Notes: a model not told the origin generated them from the sequence alone. DNA of 64,000 nt from an uncultured Bacteroidales bacterium (GCA_902776955.1 CACYSG010000012.1:33886-97885); one strand, 5' to 3'; positions 1 to 9,714 are shown, numbered from the stretch's first letter. Numbers and translations are program-made.

Positions 1-2
1 GA

Positions 3-3000
3 GAAGGTTCGTTCCAAGCGATTGTATCACGCCGTTGCTATATCGCTGCAGCATGGATGACTTTGTGTCCCGAGGTGCGAAAAAACGCAAAGAAGAATGC
101 TGAACTGGCCAAGACCTTATCTGCCAAGAATCCCCGTAACGAGCAATACAAAATCCTTGAACTGGTCACACGACTTGAACTAATCAGCTCATCTGAACCA
201 TTCGATGAGGACAAGCCCGAGAACTGGAAAGAATTATGGAACGTCATTAAAGAAGCTGCTCCTTTTTTGGAAAATGGACGATGTGATTCTCAAGAACTGA
301 TTGACTTGCGTTCATATATATTTAATTTGAGGCTCAGAAACACCTCCTATGAAGACTATGCTCTTGTTTATCTCATGGATAGTATCTTCCATGACGATTT
401 ACCTAAATCTGTATTCGATGATATTGAAGTGTTTCTTACTCAAACTTGGGAAGGAAGCAAACGACTCAGGGGGCAAGATGACTTTCAAACCTTGAATCTC
501 GAGTTTCAATTATTGTCGCTGCAAGTCCACTATCAGTTGGGAGATTATAACAAACTGCATGGACGCATCAACGAGATACAAAAGAAGATGGAGGCATATT
601 ATCCTGAAGGAGACCTGAATCCTGTTATCGCCGAACTTCTCAAGTGGGATTGCGACATCGTGTACGGGAAGAACATGTACGAACTCATGAGTCCAACTTC
701 TGTACTGCAAAAGATTGCAGACTTCAGCGGCGAGGAGAGTGAAACTTATCTCACACATCTGAGCCAAATCATGAACCAACAGCTTGCCGTCAATCCCGAT
801 AAAGCGGCCGCACTATGTAAAGAAATCCGTCAACTAGCTGAGAAGATGTACACCTCTAGCTCAGATGAATATGGATATATCATGATGAATATGTTCTATG
901 CGATGCAGGCTTTGTCAACCCAGAATCCACAGCTGCTCCAAGAATATATTTCAGACTTCAGTAAATACTACCGAGATCATCATCGGCCCACATGGCTATC
1001 TATCTCAATCGGTCGGAATTTTTCCAAAAATCTATCTGAAGTATTAAAACAATTCGATTTAGCGGATGAAATCTATGAAATATCATTTAACGACTTGAGT
1101 CAAATAGTCAATAAGAATTCTCCACTATACGCCTACTGCTCCTATGACAAGGCCCAAATTCAAGCCGGTTCCTCTGATCCTGCTATTCAACAAGCAGCCG
1201 AGCAGACATTTAAAGAGACATTGCACCTTTTCAAACAATGGCACATGGGGACGGCTCATATATGCTATTATTATTCGCAATTGCTCTTTTCTCATCATAA
1301 GTACCAAGAAGCCATTAAAGTTATACGTCAAGGAATATCCGATTGCATCCCCGGCAAAGAAGATATTTGGCGTTGCCACCTACAAATGTATCTTGCCAAT
1401 AATGGGCTTTATAATCCTTCCATGTCCATGAGCAAGAAACAAATTGATGAACTTTACCAGCAAGCCATTCCTGCATTCATGCAACAAACAAATCATGATG
1501 GAATTTTCCTTGACGGGTTTAGAATGATTGGTGATTATTATCGAGAGGACAAACGTTATAATGAAGCAGAAAAAATCTACCAACAAGGTATAGAATATGC
1601 TGAGCATAACCCAGTAAACGCTCAACGTCAAGAATACGTCCTGTTAATCAGCAACTTGAATAGCCTCTATATCTACTATATGCGGGATCTTGACAAAGCA
1701 GAGCAATTGATGGATGGAAAGATTGAAGCATTGCAGAACGATCCGTATTTTGATAGACATGATTTATTGCTTCAACTCATGTGGGACCGTTACTTCATGA
1801 TTAGCAGCAAAGCCGACATGATGTTGAGGATGAATGCCTTAATATCAATTCAACGTGAGATAGACCTGGTAATTCAACGCAGTGGGAATAATGAGTTTCT
1901 CTTCTATCAATACTACATGCCACTAGTCTCGGAGTTTATCTCTACTTTTGATTCATGGTCCTCATCCCAGAATGGACTCGCAAATGCTTCAGCAACAGAT
2001 GAAGCATCAAGGCTGGAAATTGATTTATACCGCAAAGCCTATTCTTATCAGCGAGAAACCTTCAAAAATCAAATACCGCCGATTCTGGCTTTTCTTGAGG
2101 AGAGTCTTATGAGAAATAATCCCGATTACCTGGATGATGTTTCAGCGATTCAACTCTATTCTACAATGAGCGACTACTACCTCACAATTGAAAACGACAC
2201 TGCCAAAGCTGATTACTATCTGCAAAAGCTCACTTTATCCAAAGAACCCTACAACCGGTTCATTGGATTATTTAGCCTTGCAAAACTGAGAACAAAACAG
2301 AGCAAATACACCGAAGCCGCTCAATTACTTGAGCAAGCAAAAAAAACATCATCACAGATTACTTACGGTTTGAACGGTATTGATAGCCAAATTGGATTTA
2401 ACTTATTGATGTTTTCCACCTATTATTTATGCGGGAAATATGAAGAAGCTATTCAGCCTGCTCGGGATCACTTCAAATTTCAACAACAAATAGTTCAACA
2501 AAACTTTGACCTGCTTACCCAAAGCGAACGCGAGCTATTTGTCAATGAAAAAGGAGGAGCAGGAAGTGACGGACTGCTATTGCTACTCCCCCATTTCCCA
2601 AAGCGTTTGTCTGGAGAATGTTATGATGCCCAATTAGCACAAAAAGGTTTATTATTGCGGGCCTCAGAGCGCATCAAGAGAGGTATCCAAGAGTCAAAGG
2701 ATACCGAACTTTTAGCCCAATTGGATACCTTGAACCGCATGAACATGAGATTAAAGTCCATGAACATGGGCAATAGTATAACAGATGGTTCTTGGCAATT
2801 TGAATCGGCTAGCTATAACCCTGAGTATATCAGTCTGAAAGAACAAATTGAGGCCTTGGAGAGGAGCATTAACCGCAGAGCCGCTAAATCCATCAGCGGC
2901 ATGAATACACCTAATTGGAAACAGCTCCAAAAGACGCTCCGCCAGGGTGAAGCGGCCATCGAATTTGTGGTTGAAGATTCTTACATCGGCGCACTCGTTC

Positions 3001-4124
3001 TATTGCCTACGGGCAATCCGCAATATGTCCCGTTAAACCAGGCTGAAAACCTGTGGCAAGAATTGAATGCCATTAGTCAAAAGACGGCACATCAGAGGGC
3101 TAACGCCCTGTATCGCGAAGATCGTTTCCATCTCTTTCAAAGGCTCTGGCAACCGATCGAGTCGCTTCTCCAAGACGTGAAAACGGTTTATTTCTCCCCG
3201 TCAGGATTCTTGAATGAACTGGCCTTTGCCGCATTCAAGTGCAATGACAAAGAGTATCTTTCAGATCGTTATGACTTGCACCAGATGCTATCCACTGGAG
3301 ACTTGATTGAACTCCGAAAAAGCTCATCTAACAACAAGCCTAAAAGTGCGACAATCCTTGGCGGCATCTACTACAGCAACAAGCATGAACAATTGGCCAA
3401 AGAATTAGCCCGAGCGAGTGAGCCTGTAGCCATCGAAGACGAGAGAGGTGCCGTTATTGACGAAGAAGAGACTTTCGGCTATCTCCCATTCTCTTATAAT
3501 GAGGTGAAAAAACTTAGCAAGCTATTCAGTGATAATCATCTGAGCATCAAACAAGGTATAGGATTTGAACCCACCGAAAAATTCTTGAGTGAGATAAGCG
3601 GCAACAGTTCCGAAGTCCTGCAACTATCAACACATGGATTCTTTGTAACCAGTAATGAGATTAGAACAAATAAATTCCTATCCCGTTTCCCCATGTCGAT
3701 GTATTCCAGCATGCAACGATGCGGACTTGCACTGGTTGACGCTAACAGCACTTGGGATGGGACCTTGGTTAAACCCGAAGATAATGACGGTATCATTACA
3801 GCCAACGAGGTGGCTTTGCTGGATTTAAGCACGACACGTCTCGCTGTATTGTCGGCATGTCAGACAGCAATTGGCGATTATAGCAATGAGGGTGTTTTCG
3901 GTATGCATCGAGGTTTCAAGCAAGCTGGCGTCAAAAGCATTCTTGCCACTATGTGGAACGTTAATGACAAGAGCACTGCTAGATTTATGGAATTGTTTTA
4001 TCAGCGATGGCTCTCTGGCACACCCATGCAGCAATCATTTACCGAGGCTGTCAAAGCGCTAAGAGAGGAGTATCCGTCTCCATATTATTGGGCTCCCTTC
4101 GTTTTGATGGACGCAGAAAACTAG
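3..4124 (+). CDS. TPR-rich CHAT-domain protein, 5' end outside window
   Basis: The reading frame is open to the left window edge: codons from position 3 read plausibly into the first Met at 57, so the true start probably lies upstream. From that Met there are 1355 residues. The first ~900 are helical tetratricopeptide-like repeats with recurring small/aromatic patterns. The last ~350 form a CHAT domain, a caspase-like cysteine peptidase fold, with the expected dyad: His1193 in LSTHGFF and Cys1268 in LSACQTAIG (numbered from 57). TPR-CHAT proteins are known as proteases triggered by binding partners, for example the Craspase subunit of type III-E CRISPR; many Bacteroidota copies are uncharacterised. 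The gene is clearly more AT-rich than the next genes, suggesting separate acquisition. No partner gene is visible downstream; any partner would be upstream of the window. Confidence 0.85.
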   Translation, partial: EGSFQAIVSRRCYIAAAWMTLCPEVRKNAKKNAELAKTLSAKNPRNEQYKILELVTRLELISSSEPFDEDKPENWKELWNVIKEAAPFLENGRCDSQELIDLRSYIFNLRLRNTSYEDYALVYLMDSIFHDDLPKSVFDDIEVFLTQTWEGSKRLRGQDDFQTLNLEFQLLSLQVHYQLGDYNKLHGRINEIQKKMEAYYPEGDLNPVIAELLKWDCDIVYGKNMYELMSPTSVLQKIADFSGEESETYLTHLSQIMNQQLAVNPDKAAALCKEIRQLAEKMYTSSSDEYGYIMMNMFYAMQALSTQNPQLLQEYISDFSKYYRDHHRPTWLSISIGRNFSKNLSEVLKQFDLADEIYEISFNDLSQIVNKNSPLYAYCSYDKAQIQAGSSDPAIQQAAEQTFKETLHLFKQWHMGTAHICYYYSQLLFSHHKYQEAIKVIRQGISDCIPGKEDIWRCHLQMYLANNGLYNPSMSMSKKQIDELYQQAIPAFMQQTNHDGIFLDGFRMIGDYYREDKRYNEAEKIYQQGIEYAEHNPVNAQRQEYVLLISNLNSLYIYYMRDLDKAEQLMDGKIEALQNDPYFDRHDLLLQLMWDRYFMISSKADMMLRMNALISIQREIDLVIQRSGNNEFLFYQYYMPLVSEFISTFDSWSSSQNGLANASATDEASRLEIDLYRKAYSYQRETFKNQIPPILAFLEESLMRNNPDYLDDVSAIQLYSTMSDYYLTIENDTAKADYYLQKLTLSKEPYNRFIGLFSLAKLRTKQSKYTEAAQLLEQAKKTSSQITYGLNGIDSQIGFNLLMFSTYYLCGKYEEAIQPARDHFKFQQQIVQQNFDLLTQSERELFVNEKGGAGSDGLLLLLPHFPKRLSGECYDAQLAQKGLLLRASERIKRGIQESKDTELLAQLDTLNRMNMRLKSMNMGNSITDGSWQFESASYNPEYISLKEQIEALERSINRRAAKSISGMNTPNWKQLQKTLRQGEAAIEFVVEDSYIGALVLLPTGNPQYVPLNQAENLWQELNAISQKTAHQRANALYREDRFHLFQRLWQPIESLLQDVKTVYFSPSGFLNELAFAAFKCNDKEYLSDRYDLHQMLSTGDLIELRKSSSNNKPKSATILGGIYYSNKHEQLAKELARASEPVAIEDERGAVIDEEETFGYLPFSYNEVKKLSKLFSDNHLSIKQGIGFEPTEKFLSEISGNSSEVLQLSTHGFFVTSNEIRTNKFLSRFPMSMYSSMQRCGLALVDANSTWDGTLVKPEDNDGIITANEVALLDLSTTRLAVLSACQTAIGDYSNEGVFGMHRGFKQAGVKSILATMWNVNDKSTARFMELFYQRWLSGTPMQQSFTEAVKALREEYPSPYYWAPFVLMDAEN

Positions 4125-4234
4125 CTGTTGAATAACTATCCAAATAATCACCGGGATGGGGGGTTAGAAAAGTGGGGAGAAATTTTGGTTATGTGTGTGA
4201 GTTGATGTAATTTTGCGGATTAAAACTTAAATTA

Positions 4235-4759
4235 ATGGACGCTCGCGAGAAAAAACAGATGCTGCTCGACTCAAGGTACCTGCGCATGACGCAGATCTGG
4301 GCCGAGAATTCGTATTGCCGCCGCCGCCAGGTGGGCGCGCTGCTGGTCAAGGACAAGATGATCATCAGCGACGGCTATAACGGCACGCCGTCGGGGTTTG
4401 AGAACGTGTGCGAGGAGGATGCCGACCACACGAAGCCCTATGTGCTTCATGCCGAGGCCAATGCGATCACCAAGGTGGCCCGCAGCAACAACAGCAGCGA
4501 TGGTGCGACGCTCTACATCACGACGTCGCCGTGCATGGAGTGCAGCAAGCTCATCATCCAGGCGGGCATCGCGCGCGTGGTGTTCGGCGAGTATTACCGC
4601 ATGCACGATGGCGTGGACCTGCTGTGCCGGGCCGGCATCGAGGTGGTCCACCTGTGGCACCATGACGGCGAGTACCATGCCGTGGCACTCACCAGCGACA
4701 ACAGCGAGTCCCACTATCAGGAGGTGGAGAAATCCATGAATGTGACAGCACCCAAATAA
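4235..4759 (+). CDS. dCMP deaminase / cytidine deaminase-family zinc enzyme
   Basis: This 174-residue protein of the deoxycytidylate deaminase family carries the zinc signature: H72-A-E74 (in LHAEANAI) and P-C100-M-E-C103 (in SPCMECSK). His72, Cys100 and Cys103 should bind Zn and Glu74 should shuttle the proton. The family converts dCMP to dUMP, feeding dTMP synthesis; the ComEB/late-competence deaminases have the same layout. The start ATG follows 110 bp of non-coding DNA after the CHAT gene. The S41 peptidase gene begins 28 bp after the stop, so the two may be co-transcribed. Base composition changes sharply here to GC-rich. Specificity for dCMP is inferred from length and motif spacing. 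Confidence 0.88.
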   Translation: MDAREKKQMLLDSRYLRMTQIWAENSYCRRRQVGALLVKDKMIISDGYNGTPSGFENVCEEDADHTKPYVLHAEANAITKVARSNNSSDGATLYITTSPCMECSKLIIQAGIARVVFGEYYRMHDGVDLLCRAGIEVVHLWHHDGEYHAVALTSDNSESHYQEVEKSMNVTAPK

Positions 4760-4787
4760 ATCAAATCGATACTCACTCTTGCAAGAC

Positions 4788-6482
4788 ATGAAACAGCAGC
4801 CCACACGTGATCCGATCTGGCTCCCCCTTGCTATATCCCTAGCAGTGGTGGTGGGCATGTTGATTGGTAAGCTGTTCTCGGCCAACACCTATGTGGCTGA
4901 TAATGACCGCAAGTTCAATGCCATCTTGAGCCTGATCAACCAGGACTATGTCGACACGACCAACCTGAAGGACCTGATCGAGATGAGCATCCCCGAGATA
5001 TTGAGTAACCTGGACCCGCACAGCTCTTACCTGACCGCTGAGGAGTTGAGAGCCACGAGCGAGACCGAGAACGGGTCGGTCTGCGACATCGGCATCCAGT
5101 TTGAGATGATCAACGATACCGTCGGGGTGATTGAAGTCATCCCTGGCGGCCCGAGTTCCAAGGTGGGCATCATGGCGGGTGACCGCATCATCTCGATCGA
5201 CGACACCACCGTGGTGGGCGACAAGGTCACCAAGGGTGCCGTGATCAAGCGCCTGCGGGGCGAGAAGGGCAGCAAGGTGAAGCTGGGCATCAAGCGGCAG
5301 ACCAGCCCCAAGACGCTCACCTTTACCGTGACGCGCGGCAACATCCCCGTCAACACGGTTGACGCCTTCTACATGCTCGACAAGAACACCGGCTACATCA
5401 AGGTGAACCAGTTCGGGCGCCACACCTATAATGAATTCATGTCGGCCATGGCGAGCCTCGAGAAGGAGGGTGCCAAGCGCTACATGATCGACCTGCGCGG
5501 CAACGGCGGCGGCTTTATGGAGATGGCCGTGTTGATGGCCAACGAGTTCCTGCCTGCCGACCAACTCATCGTCTTCACCAAGGGGCGCTACAAACGCGAC
5601 GAGCGTGAGCGCTGGAGTGACGGCAAGGGGCAGTACCAGGACGCCGAGGTCACGGTGCTCATCGACGAGTTCAGCGCCAGCGCCAGCGAGATCTTTGCCG
5701 GCGCGTTGCAGGACAACGACCGCGGCCTGATTGTGGGCTGCCGGTCCTACGGCAAGGGCCTGGTGCAGAAGGAGTTCATCCTGCCCGACAGCAGCGCCAT
5801 CCGCCTGACGACCGCCCGCTACTACACGCCTAGCGGACGCTGTATCCAGAAGGAGTACAGCATGGGCGGCACGGATGACTACAGCAACGAACTCGCCGAG
5901 CGCTTCAAGCGTGGCGAGATGGACTATAGCGACAGCATCAAGGTGGACAAGAGCCAGAAGTTCACCACGGCTCACGGCCGCACGGTATATGGCGGCGGAG
6001 GCATCGTGCCCGACATCTTTGTTCCGCGCGACACCAGCGTCATCAACAGGTACTACATCGACGTCGACAATGCCGGCCTGCTGCAGCGCTATGCCTTCAC
6101 CTACTGCAACAACAATCGCGCCACGCTCGAGAAAATGACCGATTACAAGCAGTTCCTGCGCATGGCGCCCACCGACGAAGCGCTGATCGAGGACTTTGCC
6201 GACTTTGCGTCCAAGGACGGCATCCCTCCCCGCTGGTATTACATCAACATGTCGCGTGACCTGATTGTCACCCGCCTGAAGGCGATGATTGCCCGCGACA
6301 TCTTCGGCAGCCAGGCCTATTATCCGATCCTGAACCGCAACGACAAGACCGTGCAACAGGCCCTCAAGGCGATGAATAAGCACAAAGCCGTGTTCCCCAT
6401 CACCGAGAGCCTCGATCCCAAGTCGATAGCCCAGCGTCCTCGCAACCTGCTGACCGAAATCAAACAACGCTGGCGCCTGTGA
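4788..6482 (+). CDS. S41-family C-terminal processing peptidase (copy 1)
   Basis: A 564-residue protease with an N-terminal hydrophobic anchor (residues ~10-30), a PDZ domain (~80-170) and the S41 catalytic domain. The Ser-Lys dyad is Ser298 (middle Ser of SASASE) and Lys323 in YGKGLVQ. Family members trim or degrade periplasmic proteins from their C-terminus, and the PDZ domain recognises the tail. The ATG at 4788 was chosen because its residues align with the N-terminus of copy 2 immediately downstream (TRxPxWxPLAI in both); an in-frame TTG nine bases upstream is less likely. The ~180-residue C-terminal extension after the dyad is shared with copy 2. Probably anchored in the inner membrane facing the periplasm. 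Confidence 0.92.
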   Translation: MKQQPTRDPIWLPLAISLAVVVGMLIGKLFSANTYVADNDRKFNAILSLINQDYVDTTNLKDLIEMSIPEILSNLDPHSSYLTAEELRATSETENGSVCDIGIQFEMINDTVGVIEVIPGGPSSKVGIMAGDRIISIDDTTVVGDKVTKGAVIKRLRGEKGSKVKLGIKRQTSPKTLTFTVTRGNIPVNTVDAFYMLDKNTGYIKVNQFGRHTYNEFMSAMASLEKEGAKRYMIDLRGNGGGFMEMAVLMANEFLPADQLIVFTKGRYKRDERERWSDGKGQYQDAEVTVLIDEFSASASEIFAGALQDNDRGLIVGCRSYGKGLVQKEFILPDSSAIRLTTARYYTPSGRCIQKEYSMGGTDDYSNELAERFKRGEMDYSDSIKVDKSQKFTTAHGRTVYGGGGIVPDIFVPRDTSVINRYYIDVDNAGLLQRYAFTYCNNNRATLEKMTDYKQFLRMAPTDEALIEDFADFASKDGIPPRWYYINMSRDLIVTRLKAMIARDIFGSQAYYPILNRNDKTVQQALKAMNKHKAVFPITESLDPKSIAQRPRNLLTEIKQRWRL

Positions 6483-6549
6483 CGAGGGCAGCATTATCAA
6501 CAACAAGACACATGAACTCAAGCCACCAGGCAACTCAATATAGAACGAA

Positions 6550-8169
6550 ATGACACCGAAGTCCACACGTCAACCCTTCTGGATACCCCTCGCCATAGCC
6601 GTGGCGGTGGCGGTGGGCATCTTCTTTGGCAGCCGTTTTACCAGCAGCCAGCCTGTTGCCGACAACGACCGCAAGTTGAACTCAATCCTCAACCTGATCG
6701 CCCAGGACTATGTCGACACGACCAACCTGAAGGACCTGATCGAGTTGAGCATCCCCGAGATATTGAGTAACCTGGACCCGCACACGGTCTACTTCTCCAG
6801 CGAGGAGTTAAAGGCCGCCACCGATGACCTGAACGGCTCGTTCAGCGGCATCGGCATCTCGTTTGTCATGGTCAACGACACCATCGGCGTGGTGGAAGTC
6901 ATCCCCGGCGGCCCCAGCGAGAAAGTGGGCCTGATGGCCGGTGACCGCATCATCACCATCGACGACTCGGTCGCCACCGGCGAGAAGATGACCAACGGCG
7001 CCGTGATGAAACGCCTGCGCGGCGAGAAAGGCAGCAAGGTGAAACTGGGCATTCAGCGGCAGAACTCCAAGAAATTGCTGACGTTCACCATCACCCGCGG
7101 CGACATCCCCGTCAACACGGTTGATGCCTACTACATGATCGACGACGTCACGGGCTACATCAAGATCAACCAGTTCGGGCGCCACACCTATGACGAGTTC
7201 ATCACCGCCATGGCCAGCCTGGCCGATGAAGGTGCCGAGCGTTACATGATCGACCTGCGCGGCAACGGCGGCGGCTTCATGGAGATGGCCGTGCTCATGG
7301 TCAACGAGTTCCTTCCCGCCGACCAGCTCATCGTCTTCACCAAGGGCCGCTACAAGCATGACGACAGCGAGGTGTGGAGCGACGGCAACGGCTCGTTCCA
7401 GCATGCCGAGGTGGCTGTGCTCATCGACGAGTTCAGCGCCAGTGCCAGCGAGATCTTTGCCGGTGCCTTGCAGGACAACGACCGCGGCCTGATTGTGGGC
7501 TGCCGTTCATTTGGTAAAGGACTGGTGCAGAAGGAATTTGTGCTGCCCGACAGCAGCGCCATCCGCCTGACGACCGCCCGTTACTACACGCCCAGCGGAC
7601 GTTGCATCCAGAAGGACTACAAGGAAGGACTGTTTGAATACGGCAAAGAGCTCTATGACCGCTATATCAACGGCGAACTCTACAGCCGCGACAGCATGAA
7701 GATTGACAAGAGCCAGATGTTCTCGACGTTGAACGGCCGCACCGTGTATGGCGGCGGTGGCATCGTGCCCGACATCTTTGTGGCCCGCGACACCAGCGGC
7801 GTGACCAGCTATTACATCGAGGCGGTCAACGCCGGCATGCTGCAGCGCTATGCGTTCAACTACTGCAACCAGCATCGCGCCACGCTCAACCAGATGGACG
7901 GTTATTCAGAATTCCTCCAGTCGGCCCCCAGCGATGAGGCGCTGGTAGGGGATTTTGCCGAGTATGCCGCCCGCTACGACATCACGCCGCGGTGGTACTA
8001 CATCAACCTGTCGCGCGACGTGATAGCGACCAACCTCAAGGCGCTGATCGCCCGTGACATCTTCGGCAACGCGGCCTTCTACCCCATCGTCAACCGCAAG
8101 GACAAGACCGTCCAGGAGGCCCTCAAGGCGCTGAACCAGCACCGTGCCGCCTACCCCATCACCGATTGA
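6550..8169 (+). CDS. S41-family C-terminal processing peptidase (copy 2)
   Basis: A 539-residue tandem paralogue of the preceding peptidase, 67 bp downstream on the same strand. It has the same anchor, PDZ domain and S41 domain, with the dyad at the same residue numbers (Ser298 and Lys323). Long stretches are identical at DNA level, for instance around the segment encoding YVDTTNLKDLIE, pointing to recent duplication or gene conversion. The two differ most in the anchor, in the segment after ARYYTPSGRC, and at the C-terminus, where copy 2 lacks the last ~25 residues. Separate substrate preference is possible but only inferred. Confidence 0.92.
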   Translation: MTPKSTRQPFWIPLAIAVAVAVGIFFGSRFTSSQPVADNDRKLNSILNLIAQDYVDTTNLKDLIELSIPEILSNLDPHTVYFSSEELKAATDDLNGSFSGIGISFVMVNDTIGVVEVIPGGPSEKVGLMAGDRIITIDDSVATGEKMTNGAVMKRLRGEKGSKVKLGIQRQNSKKLLTFTITRGDIPVNTVDAYYMIDDVTGYIKINQFGRHTYDEFITAMASLADEGAERYMIDLRGNGGGFMEMAVLMVNEFLPADQLIVFTKGRYKHDDSEVWSDGNGSFQHAEVAVLIDEFSASASEIFAGALQDNDRGLIVGCRSFGKGLVQKEFVLPDSSAIRLTTARYYTPSGRCIQKDYKEGLFEYGKELYDRYINGELYSRDSMKIDKSQMFSTLNGRTVYGGGGIVPDIFVARDTSGVTSYYIEAVNAGMLQRYAFNYCNQHRATLNQMDGYSEFLQSAPSDEALVGDFAEYAARYDITPRWYYINLSRDVIATNLKALIARDIFGNAAFYPIVNRKDKTVQEALKALNQHRAAYPITD

Positions 8170-8386
8170 TTCGTATCTATCAAAAACTACGAATTACGCT
8201 AATTAAACTAATTGGCATCCGCATACAATTACATCGAATTTCACGAATGCCAGAGGATAAAGGATAAACGCTGATTATAGCTTAAAAATCCTTCGCGTCT
8301 TGGCGTCTTGGCGTCTTGGCGTGAGGCCACAATGCGGATACCAAAATAATAGTCGCTTTTTTTGTATAAAAATAATAGTGTTACGG

Positions 8387-8444
8387 GGGGACGGTTCTTC
8401 AGTCCGAAAAATGCAGGCATTTTTCATCCAAAAGAACCGTCCCC
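8387..8444. repeat. Dispersed double-hairpin element, family R1, copy 1
   Basis: A perfect 13-bp outer inverted repeat (GGGGACGGTTCTT with its complement at 8432-8444) encloses a perfect 9-bp inner inverted repeat (GAAAAATGC, 2-nt loop, GCATTTTTC at 8406-8425). Other copies are at 12179, 32139 and 45631. The asymmetric joints (CAGTCC on one side, ATCC on the other) are conserved. Confidence 0.9.
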
Positions 8445-8675
8445 GGTCGCTAGCAGGTAGGGCCTCGCCTTGGCGAGGTCGCAATTCGCGAAATAAGGCT
8501 TAATTGAACGCGGATGCCAATTTGTATAATTCGCGTAATTCGTAGTTTTTTTACTCGCCTTGGCGTGGCCGCAATTCGCGAAATATGGCGTAATTGAACG
8601 CGGATGCCAATTTGTTTAATTCGCGTAATTCGTAGTTTATTTTTGACGGGTACTCATGAACTTTAATCAATAAAC

Positions 8676-8714
8676 GATCAAGACGAGGCAGAGGTCATCT
8701 GTCCCGTCTTGATC
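8676..8714 (-). terminator. Probable terminator of the 3D-domain gene
   Basis: The inverted repeat GATCAAGACG / CGTCTTGATC lies just downstream (minus strand) of the stop at 8744 and is followed there by a T-rich tail. The position fits a factor-independent terminator; the T-run is interrupted. Confidence 0.5.
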
Positions 8715-8743
8715 ATTTCTTGAGAGCCTGAGGCCCTTAGATA

Positions 8744-9130
8744 CTAGTCTTTTTTACGAATGGTGACCGAGCCGTTGCGGAAGTTGTACTTGTCACCACG
8801 AGGAGTGAGGAAATCGATGCGTTTGCGCAGCCGATTGGACATCTTGTCCTTAACCACCCACTCACCATTGAGGGATGGAGTCGTCTCACTCTCCACAATA
8901 ATCACATCGCCCAATTTGAACCCATGTTGTTTAAACATGTCCGGCGAAAGTGCGACCCATCGAATTTGATAGTTTTTCAACTTATCATAATTGATTCGGT
9001 CTCCGCTTGCTGTTACCCAACCAGCACCACCCTGTCCAGGGTGATATTTGGTGGCATGCAGTTTATAATCCTGCCCCACGGCAGACACAACAATCACTAC
9101 AGCAAGCGCTAAAAAAATTCGTCTTAGCAT
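8744..9130 (-). CDS. Small secreted 3D/double-psi beta-barrel-like protein
   Basis: A 128-residue protein with a signal peptide (hydrophobic residues ~4-18, then VGQ). The mature part has the look of a 3D/RlpA-type double-psi barrel: an early YHPGQGGAGW segment, a central RWVALSPDMF, a GDVIIVES strand and a late WVVKDKMS segment followed by IDF. Such domains occur in murein-active or cell-surface proteins; whether this one is catalytic cannot be told, and the classic three-Asp signature is only partly visible. It stands alone between two repeat-rich or AT-rich spacers, on the opposite strand to both neighbours. Confidence 0.72.
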   Translation of the reverse strand: MLRRIFLALAVVIVVSAVGQDYKLHATKYHPGQGGAGWVTASGDRINYDKLKNYQIRWVALSPDMFKQHGFKLGDVIIVESETTPSLNGEWVVKDKMSNRLRKRIDFLTPRGDKYNFRNGSVTIRKKD

Positions 9131-9714
9131 AAGTTGTCAGTAATTGGTTTGTCAATGCAAAGGTACATCATCCTTTTGAATTGACCAAATTTTTAGGCCA
9201 TAAAGTGACTCGGCGCACCCAGGGAAATCAAAGCTAACCGTCTGTTTCACAGCAACTTGCTAATCGACTGAAACAAGTTGCACAACTATCATATATCGGG
9301 GGAACCACACAAGGCGGGAGCGCTTTATGGAAAACCATAAGCAAAATTAAGACAAATAGCTAATTATCAATAATTTACAACCAAACAACCTATCTAATTG
9401 GGCAAAAAAGTCATTCAGAACGATGATTGAACACAAATGACCATAAATTATCCCCAAAAAACACATACCGAACACTTATGGACTCCTCTCGAGCGCTCCT
9501 GATAACAGAATCTCACATCTTGCCCTATACAATATGGTAAAAACACATATAATTATAATAATTAGCTGTATATATTGCATGTAATTAATAAAATTTTACT
9601 ATATTTGTGCGTATCATATGATTAACCTTATTTTTCTTGCATTTTAAAGCTTTTGACAAGTACGGAACTAGATTTTTGCATTTTCTTTTTTTATTAACAT
9701 TAAAATATTAACTT
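9131..9714. other. AT-rich intergenic region between divergent genes
   Basis: No coding potential seen. The left part should contain the promoter of the minus-strand 3D-domain gene, and the last ~140 bases are very AT-rich and carry the promoter and leader of the cohesin-like gene. I see no tRNA, riboswitch or repeat element here. Confidence 0.6.
9574..9607 (+). promoter_or_regulatory. Bacteroidota-type promoter of the cohesin-like gene
   Basis: TATATTTG at 9600-9607 matches the TAnnTTTG -7 box, with ATTG 22 bp upstream as a weak -33 element. The leader to the ATG at 9715 would be about 100 nt. Confidence 0.45.

Larger units (their letters stand above)
8170..8743. other. Intergenic stretch made largely of repeats
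   Basis: No credible gene. It holds, in order: an inverted copy of an AT-rich repeat (8186-8223, complementary to 8513-8550 and also matching 8604-8641); three tandem GCGTCTTG units (8296-8319); the hairpin element at 8387-8444; two direct copies of a block that begins with CTCGCCTTGGCG and ends with AATTCGTAGTTT; and an inverted repeat at 8676-8714 that may end transcription of the minus-strand gene. Confidence 0.7.

Noticed and set aside
3-4124. Type III-E CRISPR (Craspase) locus
   Set aside because: Only the TPR-CHAT architecture is shared; no Cas7-11, crRNA array or Csx30-like gene is in the window.
4839-6566. A long (575-codon) open frame opposite the first S41 peptidase, and similar long antisense frames elsewhere
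   Set aside because: These arise from GC-rich codon bias of the real genes; their His/Val/Ala/Gly-rich products show no domains.
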